From positions 1 to 57,928 of the forward strand of contig JAPUEI010000057.1 of NCBI GenBank assembly GCA_027492675.1: a stretch of 57,928 bases of DNA, written 5' to 3'. Positions 35,684 to 45,320 of this stretch are shown one piece after another. This DNA comes from Propionibacteriaceae bacterium. GTDB taxonomy: Bacteria > Actinomycetota > Actinomycetes > Propionibacteriales > Propionibacteriaceae. The position numbers were made by a program, and so were the translations under genes. The stretch's first letter is position 1; the number at the start of each line of letters is the position of its first letter. The notes under the pieces are model-generated. The model had not been told where the DNA came from. It worked only from the letters and a program-made list of their open reading frames with translations, and ran no database searches.

Positions 35684-36517
35684 TCACACGGTTGATGAGA
35701 GACGACTCATCACGGCGTCCAACATGGCCTCGGTGAGCCGCCCGGTGAACGTGTTCTGCTGCGAGACGTGGTAGCTGCCGACCAGTCGTACGTCGCCTTC
35801 AGGTGTCGTCAGTACGGCCTCGGCGCCATGTCCGAAGGTCGGCGCGGGCGTCGCCATGCCCCAGCCGAGGCGGCGCGCGCAGGCCAGGACGGCGTTCCAG
35901 CCGATGGCTCCCAGCGCGAGGATCGACTCCAGCGTGGGCAGGCAGAGCTGCACCTCGCGGTCCAGCCAGTGCGCGCACGTCGCCAGCTCTTCGCGCGTGG
36001 GCTTGTTCGCCGGCGGGGCGCAGTGGGCCGCCGCCGTGATCCGTACGCCCGTCAGCATCAACCCGTCGCCCGCGGCCGTCGAGGTCGGTTGGGAGGCGAA
36101 GCCGGCGCGGTGCAGCGCCGCGAACAGCCAGTCGCCGGAGCGGTCGCCGGTGAACATGCGGCCCGTACGGTTCGCGCCGTGCGCCGCGGGGGCCAGCCCG
36201 ACGACCAGCACGCGGGGCTCGGGGTCGCCGAAGCTGGGAGCCGGGCGCCCCCAGTACGGCTGGTCCGCGTAGGCCGCCCGCTTCGTGAGCGCGACCTCCT
36301 CCCGCCACGCCACGAGGCGGGGGCAGGCGCGACAGACGGCGACGTACGCATTGAGCTCGGCCACGTCGCGTACCGCAGAACAGAGATGTACGACGTCGGG
36401 CTCGGTGCGTGCGACGGGCGTCGTCGCGGTCGCGGGGTCACCCGGCCAGCCCGTGCCGGGGAGGGCAGGGGAGGTGTGCGCGAGTCCGGTGACGGGGTGA
36501 CGATCCACGGGAGCCAT
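35684..36517 (-). CDS. uracil-DNA glycosylase, family 5 (UdgB-like)
   Basis: A 277-residue Fe-S glycosylase removing uracil and other deaminated bases. VGLAPAAHGANRTGRMFTGD is the family 5 catalytic motif. Cluster cysteines are C-x2-C in VCRACPRL, with others in AHCAPPANKPTREELATC. GSYHVSQQNTFTG is the DNA-minor-groove motif. The ATG at 36517 was chosen; the frame is open further upstream, but that part is antisense to nfo. It is divergent from the endonuclease IV gene by 31 bp. Confidence 0.9.
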   Translation of the reverse strand: MAPVDRHPVTGLAHTSPALPGTGWPGDPATATTPVARTEPDVVHLCSAVRDVAELNAYVAVCRACPRLVAWREEVALTKRAAYADQPYWGRPAPSFGDPEPRVLVVGLAPAAHGANRTGRMFTGDRSGDWLFAALHRAGFASQPTSTAAGDGLMLTGVRITAAAHCAPPANKPTREELATCAHWLDREVQLCLPTLESILALGAIGWNAVLACARRLGWGMATPAPTFGHGAEAVLTTPEGDVRLVGSYHVSQQNTFTGRLTEAMLDAVMSRLSSTV

Positions 36518-36535
36518 TCTGTCGGGGTCGCGTCG

Positions 36536-36541
36536 TACAGT
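36536..36541 (+). promoter_or_regulatory. -10-like hexamer TACAGT, leaderless start of nfo
   Basis: TACAGT is followed by seven bases and the ATG at 36549, inside the 31-bp gap shared with the divergent glycosylase gene. Confidence 0.5.
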
Positions 36542-36548
36542 CGCCCCC

Positions 36549-37346
36549 ATGACCGTCAGTTTCGGAGCGCACGTCGACCAGACCGACCCCGTCGCGGAGG
36601 CGATCGCCCGCGGCGCGAGCCTGTCGCAGTTCTTCCTGGGCGACCCGCAGGGGTGGAAGACGCCGACGGTGGGGTACGAGGCGGGGCCGGACGCGCTGAA
36701 GGCGGACGCCGAGGCTGCGGGGATCGATCTGTACGTGCATGCGCCGTACGTGCTGAACGTCGTCTCGACCAACAACCGCGTTCGGATCCCCAGCCGGCAG
36801 CTGCTCCAGAAGCAGATCACTCTCGCCACCCAGATCGGCGCGAAGGGGATCGTCGTGCACGGCGGCCACGTCGGCAACGAGGACGACCTTGCGGTGGGCT
36901 TCGACAACTGGCGCAAGTGCATCGACGGCCTCGACATCACCGTGCCGTTGCTCATCGAGAACACTGCGGGCGGTACGGGCGCGATGGCCCGGCAGCTCGA
37001 GCGCATCGACCAGCTGTGGTCGACGATCCAGTCCGCGGCCGGGGTGGAGAACGTCGGCTTCTGCCTCGACACCTGCCACGCCCACGCGGGCGGCATCGAG
37101 CTCACCGGGCTCGTCGACAAGGTGCTCGCGATCACCGGACGGATCGACCTGGTCCACGCCAACGACTCCCGCGACGAGTTCGACTCGGGCGCCGACCGCC
37201 ACGCCAACCTCGGCACGGGATTCTGCGACCCCGAGGGCCTCGCCGAGGTCATCGCCACTGCGGACGCCCCGATCGTGCTCGAGACCCCGGGCGCCAAGAC
37301 CGGCCACCTGGACGACGTCCGCTGGATCGCCGACCACGTGAAGTGA
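36549..37346 (+). CDS. nfo: endonuclease IV
   Basis: A 265-residue AP endonuclease with a TIM-barrel metal site. YVHAPYVLNVVS, VVHGGHVG, LIENTAGG, FCLDTCHAHAGG, LVHANDSRD and the final VLETPG are the conserved zinc-ligand strands. It cuts 5' to abasic sites, including those left by the glycosylase encoded on the other strand. The pair forms a compact base-excision-repair unit. Confidence 0.95.
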   Translation: MTVSFGAHVDQTDPVAEAIARGASLSQFFLGDPQGWKTPTVGYEAGPDALKADAEAAGIDLYVHAPYVLNVVSTNNRVRIPSRQLLQKQITLATQIGAKGIVVHGGHVGNEDDLAVGFDNWRKCIDGLDITVPLLIENTAGGTGAMARQLERIDQLWSTIQSAAGVENVGFCLDTCHAHAGGIELTGLVDKVLAITGRIDLVHANDSRDEFDSGADRHANLGTGFCDPEGLAEVIATADAPIVLETPGAKTGHLDDVRWIADHVK

Positions 37347-37398
37347 TGATCGTCGCCCTATTGGTAGGCGACGCGGCCAGGGCCACCAAAGTCGGATC

Positions 37399-37500
37399 CG
37401 TCTGACCGGACGAATGCCTGCCTCATTTCCGCCAAGATTCGCCGTGCGATGGCCCGAAACGCCTCGTGGGGCCCGGATCTTGGCGGATTCCGGTCAGACG
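37399..37500. repeat. 102-bp palindromic element between convergent genes
   Basis: Perfect 12-bp outer arms, CGTCTGACCGGA at 37399-37410 and its complement at 37489-37500, enclose a second inverted pair. The inner pair is TCCGCCAAGAT at 37427-37437 and, with one mismatch, ATCTTGGCGGA at 37478-37488. The right arm contains the stop codon of the Nudix gene. It may be a bidirectional terminator or a small mobile palindrome. Confidence 0.6.
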
Positions 37501-38030
37501 ACCTTGCCCAGCGCGATCGCGGCGTACATCAACGACGCCACCGTCTCGCCGTCGGTGAGGCGACCGTCGGCGATCATCGCCACGACCTCCGACCATGCCA
37601 CCCAGGCCACGTCGCTGATGCCCTCGGCCTCAGCGTCCGGGGCGTCACCGGCGCGCGTGACCCCCTGCGCGAGGAACACGTGCTCGGGCGCGCGGCAGAT
37701 GCCGTTGAGCGCGTTCATCGAGCCGACCAGCCGCCACTGCGACGCCTCGTACCCCGTCTCCTCGTACAGCTCGCGTCTCGCGGCGACCAGCAGGTCCTCG
37801 CCGTCATTGGCGCCGGCCGGCACCTCCCACGACGGCCCCACGGTGTGACGGTCGACCCGCTCCAGGAGCACCTCGTCGACGTCGTTCGCCGCCACGATGA
37901 ACACCGCCTCGTGCTGCACCGCGACGACCCCGTACACGCCCGGCTGGCCGTCAGGCCTCACCACCTGGTCCTCGACGACGGAGATCCACCGGTTCTCGTA
38001 CGCGATCCTGCTCGAGGTCACTTCCCACAT
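37494..38030 (-). CDS. Nudix hydrolase
   Basis: A 178-residue protein with a near-canonical Nudix box from GANDGEDLLVAARRELYEETG (the G-to-E spacing is one shorter than usual). The arrangement resembles ADP-ribose pyrophosphatases. The stop codon lies within a palindromic element. It is divergent from the permease gene by about 140 bp. Confidence 0.9.
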   Translation of the reverse strand: MWEVTSSRIAYENRWISVVEDQVVRPDGQPGVYGVVAVQHEAVFIVAANDVDEVLLERVDRHTVGPSWEVPAGANDGEDLLVAARRELYEETGYEASQWRLVGSMNALNGICRAPEHVFLAQGVTRAGDAPDAEAEGISDVAWVAWSEVVAMIADGRLTDGETVASLMYAAIALGKVV

Positions 38031-38171
38031 GCCGGAAGCCTACGGGGCCTGCCTCCGCGTCGAATGTCACAGGGTGGGACCCCGCGTTCACAATGCAGGA
38101 CGGCCCGTATTAGGTTCGTTCGGTTGCCGGGCCGCCGGGTAAGCGGTCCCCACGAGCGAGGAGCCCACCTG

Positions 38172-39677
38172 ATGAGCCTGCTGCGTACGAAGTCGATCGA
38201 GCAGTCGATCGCCGACACGGACGAGCCCGAGTACCGGCTCAAGAAGTCCCTCAGCGCGCTCGACCTCACCGTCTTCGGGGTCGGCGTGGTGATCGGCGCC
38301 GGCATCTTCACGCTCACGGGGCGCGCGGCCCACAACATCGCCGGCCCGTCGATCGTCGTGAGCTTCGTGGTCGCCGCGATCTGCTGCGCGCTGGCGGCCA
38401 TGTGCTACGCCGAGTTCGCATCCACGGTGCCGGTCTCGGGCAGCGCGTACACCTTCTCGTACGCCTCTCTCGGCGAGATCTTCGCCTGGATCATCGGCTG
38501 GGACCTGATCCTCGAGATGTTCCTCGGGGCGTCGGTCGTGGCGCAGGGCTGGAGCGCGTACCTCGGCGTCTTCCTCGGCAAGATCGGCATCACGCTGCCC
38601 GCGGCGATCAGCTACGGCGGCACCGTCGACCTGTTCGCCATGGGCCTGGTGATCGTGCTCGGCGTGCTGGTCGTGTTCGGCATCAAGGAGTCGCTGCGGG
38701 TCAACCTCGTGCTCGTCGGGCTGAAGCTGTTCATCGTGCTGTTCGTGATCTTCGCGGGCATCCAGTTCATCAACCCCGCGAACTACACGCCGTTCGTACC
38801 TGCCGCACAGGCCACCGAGACCACCACGGGCTGGACCCAGCCGCTGCTGCAGATGCTCACCGGCGCGGCCCCCTCGACGTTCGGCATCGGCGGCATCGTC
38901 GCCGGCGCGGCGCTCGTGTTCTTCGCGTACATCGGCTTCGACGTCGTCGCCACCACCGCGGAGGAGACCAAGAACCCGCAGCGCGACCTGCCCATCGGCA
39001 TCATCGCCTCGCTCGCGATCTGCACCGTCCTGTACTGCGCGACGGCCCTCGTGGTGACCGGGATGGTTCCGTACGACCAGCTCGATCCCAAGGCCGCCCT
39101 CGCCAACGCCTTCGTACATCACGGCCAGTCGTGGATGGCCACGCTGATCTCGGCCGGCGCTGTCGCGGGCCTGACCACCGTCGTGCTGACCCTGATGATC
39201 GGCGCGACCCGCCTGATCTTCGCGATGTGCCGCGACGCGCTGCTGCCCATCGGCCTGGCCAAGGTTCACCCGAAGTACCGCACCCCCTGGCTGATCACGG
39301 CCATCGTCACCGGCGTCGTGGCGATCGTGGCCGGGGTCACCCCGGTCGGCGTGCTCGAGGAGATGGTCAACATCGGCACGCTGTCCGCCTTCGTGCTGGT
39401 GTCGATCGGCGTCGTCGTGCTGCGCAAGAAGCGGCCCGACCTGAAGCGCTCGTTCAAGGTGCCCTTCTCGCCGGTGCTCCCGATCATCTCCGCGCTCATC
39501 TGCGGCTTCCTCATGCTCAACCTGTCGGTCGAGACCTGGGTGCGATTCCTGGTGTGGCTGGTCATCGGGTTCGTCATCTACTTCGCCTACTCGCGGTCGC
39601 GGTCGCGCGTGGCGACCGGCGCGAGCATCCACCACGAGACCCCGGGCACCGCTGTCCCGAAGGAGCCCACGATCTGA
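38172..39677 (+). CDS. APC-family amino acid permease
   Basis: A 501-residue transporter with 12-13 hydrophobic helices. GVVIGAGIFTLTGRAA is the glycine-rich helix 1 of the cationic amino acid transporter subgroup, with IGFDVVATTAEETKNPQRDLP as the conserved helix 6 and loop. It exchanges or imports amino acids with protons. GAGGAG precedes the ATG. The substrate is not readable from sequence. Confidence 0.92.
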   Translation: MSLLRTKSIEQSIADTDEPEYRLKKSLSALDLTVFGVGVVIGAGIFTLTGRAAHNIAGPSIVVSFVVAAICCALAAMCYAEFASTVPVSGSAYTFSYASLGEIFAWIIGWDLILEMFLGASVVAQGWSAYLGVFLGKIGITLPAAISYGGTVDLFAMGLVIVLGVLVVFGIKESLRVNLVLVGLKLFIVLFVIFAGIQFINPANYTPFVPAAQATETTTGWTQPLLQMLTGAAPSTFGIGGIVAGAALVFFAYIGFDVVATTAEETKNPQRDLPIGIIASLAICTVLYCATALVVTGMVPYDQLDPKAALANAFVHHGQSWMATLISAGAVAGLTTVVLTLMIGATRLIFAMCRDALLPIGLAKVHPKYRTPWLITAIVTGVVAIVAGVTPVGVLEEMVNIGTLSAFVLVSIGVVVLRKKRPDLKRSFKVPFSPVLPIISALICGFLMLNLSVETWVRFLVWLVIGFVIYFAYSRSRSRVATGASIHHETPGTAVPKEPTI

Positions 39678-39781
39678 GCGCTTGGGGGATCAGCCACCGT
39701 ACGTACGACCGGTGTCCCCTCACTCCTACAGGAGGCGCTTCCTGGTGCTTTCCCGATGCGAGAGCTTCCACTCGTAACCGA

Positions 39782-39787
39782 TACTGT
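39782..39787 (+). promoter_or_regulatory. -10-like hexamer TACTGT, leaderless start of pta
   Basis: TACTGT is followed by seven bases and the ATG at 39795, with no ribosome binding site. Confidence 0.5.
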
Positions 39788-39794
39788 CGCCCGT

Positions 39795-41885
39795 ATGGCG
39801 AAGAGCATCTACGTGATGTCGCCCGAAGGGCTGGTCGGCAAGTCTGCGATCGCCCTCGGCGTCATCGAGGCCCTGGCGCGTGAGGTCCGTTCGGTCGGCG
39901 TGTTCCGCCCGATCATCCGGACCGACGGGCGTGACGGCATCCTGGAGACACTGGTGTCCCAGCCGGCCGTACAGGGGCAGTACGACCAGTCGTACGGCGT
40001 GACGTACGCGGCGCTGCACAAGGATCCCGAGGAAGCGATGAGCGAGATCATCGCGCGCTACTCGGAGCTGCAGCCGCGCTACGACGCCATGGTCATCCTC
40101 GGCTCGGACTTCACCGACGTGCTCGGGCCGACGGAGTTCGGCTACAACGCGAACGTGGCCGCCAACCTCAACGCGCCCGTGCTGCTCGTCGTCCGCGGCA
40201 ACAACAAGACACCCGAGGGCGTACGGCACATCATCGACAACTCGATCGACGAGCTCGGTGTGCACCACTGCGAGGTCGTCGGCGCCATCGCGTCACGGAT
40301 CGCCCCCGAGGACCTCGAGGTGTACAGGGCGGCGCTCGACGGCATCCACCTCCCTCTGGTGAACGCGGTGCCGGAGCACAAGGTGCTCCCCGCCCCGACC
40401 GTACGGACGCAGTTCAAGGCCGTCGGCGCCACGCTGATCCGCGGCAAGGAGGAGCTCCTCGACCGCGAGAGCCAGGGCGTCATCGTCTGCGGCATGACGC
40501 TGCCGAACGTGCTCGACAGGCTGTTCCCTGAGGCCACCGTCGTCGCCGCCTGCGACCGCATCGACCTCATCCCCGGCCTGCTGCTGGCCCACACCTCTGG
40601 CGCCTTCCCCCCGATGGCCGGGCTCGTGCTGGTCGGTGGGTACGACCTCCCCGCGAGCGTGCAGAAGCTCATCGACACCCTTGACTCGGACCTGCCGATC
40701 GCGACCACCACCACCGGCACGTACACCACCTCCGAGAAGCTCTTCGGCCTGGAGGGGTCGGTCACCGACTCGGCCCGCAAGATCGAGATCGCGCGCGGCC
40801 TGTTCGGCGACAACATCGACGCCCGCGCGCTCATCGACGCGATGCACGTGTCGCACGCCGAGGTCCGTACGCCGCTGATGTTCGAGTACCAGCTCATGCA
40901 GCAGGCGCGCGCCGACAAGCGCACGATCGTGCTTCCCGAGGGCAGCGAGGACCGCATCCTCGAATCGGCCGTCGTGCTGCTGCGGCGCAACGTCGCCGAC
41001 CTCATCCTGCTGGCCCCGGAGCACGTCGTGAACCAGCGCTCCGGCAGCCTCGGCATCAACCTGGCGCGCGCGAAGTGCATCGACCCGGCCGATCCCGAGC
41101 TGCGGGAGAAGTTCGCGGTCGAGTACGCGAGGTTGCGGGCCAAGAAGGGCGTCACGCTCGAGGCTGCGCGCGAGCGGATGGAGGACCTGTCGTACTTCGG
41201 CACGATGATGGTCCACTTCGGCATGGCCGACGGCATGGTGTCGGGCTCGATCACGACGACCGCCAACACGATCCGGCCGTCCCTGGAGTTCATCAAGACC
41301 AAGCCGGGGACGTCGATCATCTCGAGCTCGTTCCTCATGTGCCTGCCCGACCGGGTCGTGGTGTTCGGCGACTGCGCCGTGAACCCTGACCCGACCGCCG
41401 AGCAGCTGGCCGACATCGCGATCTCGTCGGCGCAGACGGCCGCGGCGTTCGGCATCGAGCCGCGCGTGGCGATGCTGTCGTACAGCACCGGCTCGTCGGG
41501 GTCGGGCGCCGATGTGGACAAGGTCCGCGAGGCGACCAGGATCGTCAAGGAGCGTGCCCCCGAGCTGCTCGTGGAGGGCCCGATCCAGTTCGACGCCGCC
41601 ATGGACAAGCACGTCGCGAAGACCAAGCTGCCGGACTCGTTGGTGGCCGGCCAGGCGACGGTGTTCGTGTTCCCCGACCTCAACACCGGCAACAACACGT
41701 ACAAGGCCGTGCAGCGCACCGCCGGCGCCGTCGCGATCGGCCCGGTCATGCAGGGTCTGAACAAGCCCGTCAACGATCTGTCGCGCGGAGCGACCGTCGA
41801 CGACATCGTCAACACCGTGGCGATCACGGCGATCCAGGCCCAGGCCGTACCGCACGGCACGCCGTCGCCCTTCGCCGCGCAGTAA
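39795..41885 (+). CDS. pta: phosphate acetyltransferase
   Basis: A 696-residue long-form Pta. It has an N-terminal BioD/DRTGG-type regulatory part (YVMSPEGLVGKSAIALG, then the DRTGG region around residues 215-320) and the catalytic domain from about 370 (VLPEGSEDRIL, SYSTGSSGSG, NTGNNTYKAVQR). It interconverts acetyl-CoA and acetyl phosphate. The ATG at 39795 follows TACTGT by seven bases. It forms an operon with ackA, 16 bp downstream. Confidence 0.97.
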   Translation: MAKSIYVMSPEGLVGKSAIALGVIEALAREVRSVGVFRPIIRTDGRDGILETLVSQPAVQGQYDQSYGVTYAALHKDPEEAMSEIIARYSELQPRYDAMVILGSDFTDVLGPTEFGYNANVAANLNAPVLLVVRGNNKTPEGVRHIIDNSIDELGVHHCEVVGAIASRIAPEDLEVYRAALDGIHLPLVNAVPEHKVLPAPTVRTQFKAVGATLIRGKEELLDRESQGVIVCGMTLPNVLDRLFPEATVVAACDRIDLIPGLLLAHTSGAFPPMAGLVLVGGYDLPASVQKLIDTLDSDLPIATTTTGTYTTSEKLFGLEGSVTDSARKIEIARGLFGDNIDARALIDAMHVSHAEVRTPLMFEYQLMQQARADKRTIVLPEGSEDRILESAVVLLRRNVADLILLAPEHVVNQRSGSLGINLARAKCIDPADPELREKFAVEYARLRAKKGVTLEAARERMEDLSYFGTMMVHFGMADGMVSGSITTTANTIRPSLEFIKTKPGTSIISSSFLMCLPDRVVVFGDCAVNPDPTAEQLADIAISSAQTAAAFGIEPRVAMLSYSTGSSGSGADVDKVREATRIVKERAPELLVEGPIQFDAAMDKHVAKTKLPDSLVAGQATVFVFPDLNTGNNTYKAVQRTAGAVAIGPVMQGLNKPVNDLSRGATVDDIVNTVAITAIQAQAVPHGTPSPFAAQ

Positions 41886-41901
41886 CCACCCAAGGAGAAC
41901 C

Positions 41902-43092
<1,191 letters not shown>

Positions 43093-43105
43093 GCCCCACC
43101 ACGAA

Positions 43106-43160
43106 GTGCAGTTGATGTCGCGCCACGCCGCACCGACCGGGCGTGTCGCGCACTATCTGG
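43106..43160 (+). repeat. 55-nt dispersed palindromic repeat, copy A
   Basis: The copy begins GTGCAGTT and ends ATCTGG, with CACGCC and GGCGTG as inner inverted arms. It differs from copy B at about five positions. Similarity extends a few bases outside (CACGAA before, GGA after). It lies 13 bp after the ackA stop. Confidence 0.85.
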
Positions 43161-43208
43161 GGAGCCCGGGGGCGATGTGAGACCCGGGTCGGGCTCAGCT
43201 GCTCGGGC

Positions 43209-44135
43209 TCAGCCGATCGGGAGGTCAGCGAGGTCGCGGACGACGAGTGCGCGGTCCTCGGGATCGGCGATCGGTACGGCACGGGCCGCCTCCGCCTCTC
43301 GTACTGCCTCCTCCTGACGCCCCAGGGCCAGCAGCGCCCGGGCGCGGGCCTCGTGGGCGTAGGCGAGGTCGACGTCGTCCAGCCCGTCCTCCTCGCAGAT
43401 GGCGGCGCAGCGGTCGGCGCTGATCAGCGCGCGTTCGGCCTGGCCGGTCGCGACCAGCGCCCGAGCCACCACGTACGCCGCCCTGGCCTCGTTCGCCGGC
43501 CCTGACCCGGTGGCGCGCTGCCAGTGGTACGCCGAGGCGTACGCGTGGCGCAGCAGGTCCTCGTCCTCATGGGGTGTGCGGTCGCGGGCGAGCAGCTCGT
43601 ACGTCGCGTTGTTCGCCTCGACGCCCTGGCGTCGGTGCCAGTCGCCCTCAGGCGTGGCGCTCGGCGCGGTGGGCGCCGAGGGGCTCGGCAGCGGTCGGCC
43701 GGTCTCGAGCAGCGTCTTGAGCCCGTCGACGATCCACACCCAGCCGTCCTTGACGTGCGCCCAGGTGAGGGGGCTGTACGCGAGGTCGCCGTGCACCAGC
43801 CGTACCCTCGTCAACCCATCGCCCACGCCCTCGACCGTCCACTCCACGCGGCCTGGCGGCTCGGCGGCGAGCGCCGCGTCGTACAGCACATGCCAGGTCT
43901 GTACGAACCGGCCCGGGCGCCCGTCGACCGGCGGGGTGAGGTCCTCGACGACCCCCTCGACGGCGTCGCGCCCATCCTCGGTCACGGTCCGGTAGGCGGC
44001 GCCAGAGACGAGCGGGTCGACGAACGAGGTGCCGTGGAAGTACTGGCGGGTCCACTCGGACTCGGTGATCGCCCGCCACACCTGCTCGGGCGTCGCGGCG
44101 ATGTAGATCTGGTAGACGTGCGCGGTGCCGGCCAT
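43209..44135 (-). CDS. SRPBCC (AHSA1)-domain protein fused to TPR-like helices
   Basis: A 308-residue protein. Residues 1-150 form an AHSA1/START-like domain (IYIAATPEQVWRAITESEWTRQYF opening, closing helix DGWVWIVDGLKTLLE). The C-terminal half is a set of Ala/Glu-rich helix pairs (ARAAYVVARALVATGQAERAL and a second similar unit) that look like TPR repeats. A ligand-binding or co-chaperone role is suggested. GGGAGGAC precedes the ATG. Confidence 0.82.
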   Translation of the reverse strand: MAGTAHVYQIYIAATPEQVWRAITESEWTRQYFHGTSFVDPLVSGAAYRTVTEDGRDAVEGVVEDLTPPVDGRPGRFVQTWHVLYDAALAAEPPGRVEWTVEGVGDGLTRVRLVHGDLAYSPLTWAHVKDGWVWIVDGLKTLLETGRPLPSPSAPTAPSATPEGDWHRRQGVEANNATYELLARDRTPHEDEDLLRHAYASAYHWQRATGSGPANEARAAYVVARALVATGQAERALISADRCAAICEEDGLDDVDLAYAHEARARALLALGRQEEAVREAEAARAVPIADPEDRALVVRDLADLPIG

Positions 44136-44206
44136 CTGTCCTCCCTGCGCCGAGGTAGGGCACCCACGATGCAACATGCCGACGCGCGAGACAAGACGGC
44201 CACGAA

Positions 44207-44261
44207 GTGCAGTTGGTGCCACGCCACGCCGTACCGACCGGGCGTGTCGTGCACTATCTGG
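44207..44261 (+). repeat. 55-nt dispersed palindromic repeat, copy B
   Basis: It shares about 50 of 55 bases with copy A in the same orientation, with the same CACGAA prefix. It lies in the 148-bp gap between the SRPBCC gene start and the rhomboid-like gene stop. Confidence 0.85.
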
Positions 44262-44283
44262 GGAAGCAGGGAGGGCGTACGAC

Positions 44284-45147
44284 TCAGCGACCGCGACGCT
44301 GCTGGCGCAGCTCCTCCAGGCGCTTGCGCTCCTTCGGGGTCAGCGAGTCGAGACCGCTGGCCATGATCTTGTCGAGCAGCGCGTCCATCTCGGCGTCCTC
44401 GCGGGCCGGCGGCTCGTACGCCCACGGGCCCTGGACCACCGTCTGCCCCTGCGGCGCGCGGCCCGACCGTCGAGACGGCTTGGGAGTACGGATGCGAGGT
44501 GAGCTGCTGATCATGCGGCCGGGGATGAACGGGTACTGACTCAGCAGGCCGGCGAACTTCGCGCAGATCGCCGACACCACGAGGCTCAGCGCGAGGAGCA
44601 GAAGGCCCAGCCAGTACCGGGCGCCGATGTACTGCAGCAGCGGGATCACGACCATGACCACGCCGAACACCCACGCGGGGATGCCGAAGAAGAACGGCAT
44701 CCTCGGGTTCTCGGCGATGAACAGCAGCACCACGATGAGCGCCAGCGTGCCGATGCCCGCCAGGTACGGCTCGTCGGTGCGGAACCCGAGCGACAGCAGC
44801 ACCGCGATCAGCGACTGCCCCACGGTCACGGCCAGCAGCAGCCAGCCGAAGCGGCCCTTGCCCAGCTCGCGCTCGAGGGCGCGGCCCGTGAACCACAGCA
44901 CCACGGCGTTCCACAGGGTCCAGAAGCTCGGCGCGTTGGCCAACGGCCAGGTCACCAGCTGCCAGAGGAACCCCCTGTTCAGCACGTCGTACGGCTGGAG
45001 CATGAGCGCGCTGACGAAGCCCGGCGCCAGTGCGTACACGAACATCATGACGACGGCGACGCCTGCGACGAACTCGCTCGTCCCCACCCCGTACGACCTG
45101 ATGTGGAACCAGGGCCGTTCCTGCTCAGATCCGTAGAGCCAACTCAC
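44284..45147 (-). CDS. rhomboid-like membrane protein without catalytic residues
   Basis: A 287-residue protein with about six membrane helices. WQLVTWPLANAPSFWTLWN and the helix-2 region WFTGRALERELG are typical of rhomboids. The Ser motif GxSG is replaced by G131-I-G-T and the catalytic His is not evident, so proteolysis is unlikely. The C-terminal cytoplasmic tail ends with a conserved-looking basic helix (LDSLTPKERKRLEELR). The GTG at 45147 follows TAGCCT by six bases. Confidence 0.8.
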   Translation of the reverse strand: MSWLYGSEQERPWFHIRSYGVGTSEFVAGVAVVMMFVYALAPGFVSALMLQPYDVLNRGFLWQLVTWPLANAPSFWTLWNAVVLWFTGRALERELGKGRFGWLLLAVTVGQSLIAVLLSLGFRTDEPYLAGIGTLALIVVLLFIAENPRMPFFFGIPAWVFGVVMVVIPLLQYIGARYWLGLLLLALSLVVSAICAKFAGLLSQYPFIPGRMISSSPRIRTPKPSRRSGRAPQGQTVVQGPWAYEPPAREDAEMDALLDKIMASGLDSLTPKERKRLEELRQQRRGR

Positions 45148-45153
45148 GGCCCT

Positions 45154-45159
45154 AGGCTA
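45154..45159 (-). promoter_or_regulatory. -10-like hexamer TAGCCT, leaderless start
   Basis: On the minus strand TAGCCT is followed by six bases and the GTG at 45147. Confidence 0.5.
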
Positions 45160-45307
45160 CTCATGGGCCCCAGGCGCAACTCGCCAACGATGAGCCCATT
45201 GCCATCCCTTGTGGGATTACCACAAACGAAACGCCCCTCTTTCTCGGGAGAACAACAAACCTTCCCTGGAGGTGTGGGGCACTTCGACACGGCTCGCGCA
45301 GGTGTCG

Positions 45308-45313
45308 TAGCCT
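45308..45313 (+). promoter_or_regulatory. -10-like hexamer TAGCCT, leaderless start of the lipid operon
   Basis: TAGCCT is followed by seven bases and the ATG at 45321. This is the only promoter-like site visible for the three-gene operon to 48634. Confidence 0.5.
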
Positions 45314-45320
45314 CACGGTT

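Noticed and set aside
36518..37297. N-terminal extension of the uracil-DNA glycosylase frame
   Set aside because: The extension is antisense to nfo and lacks family similarity; the glycosylase starts naturally at 36517.
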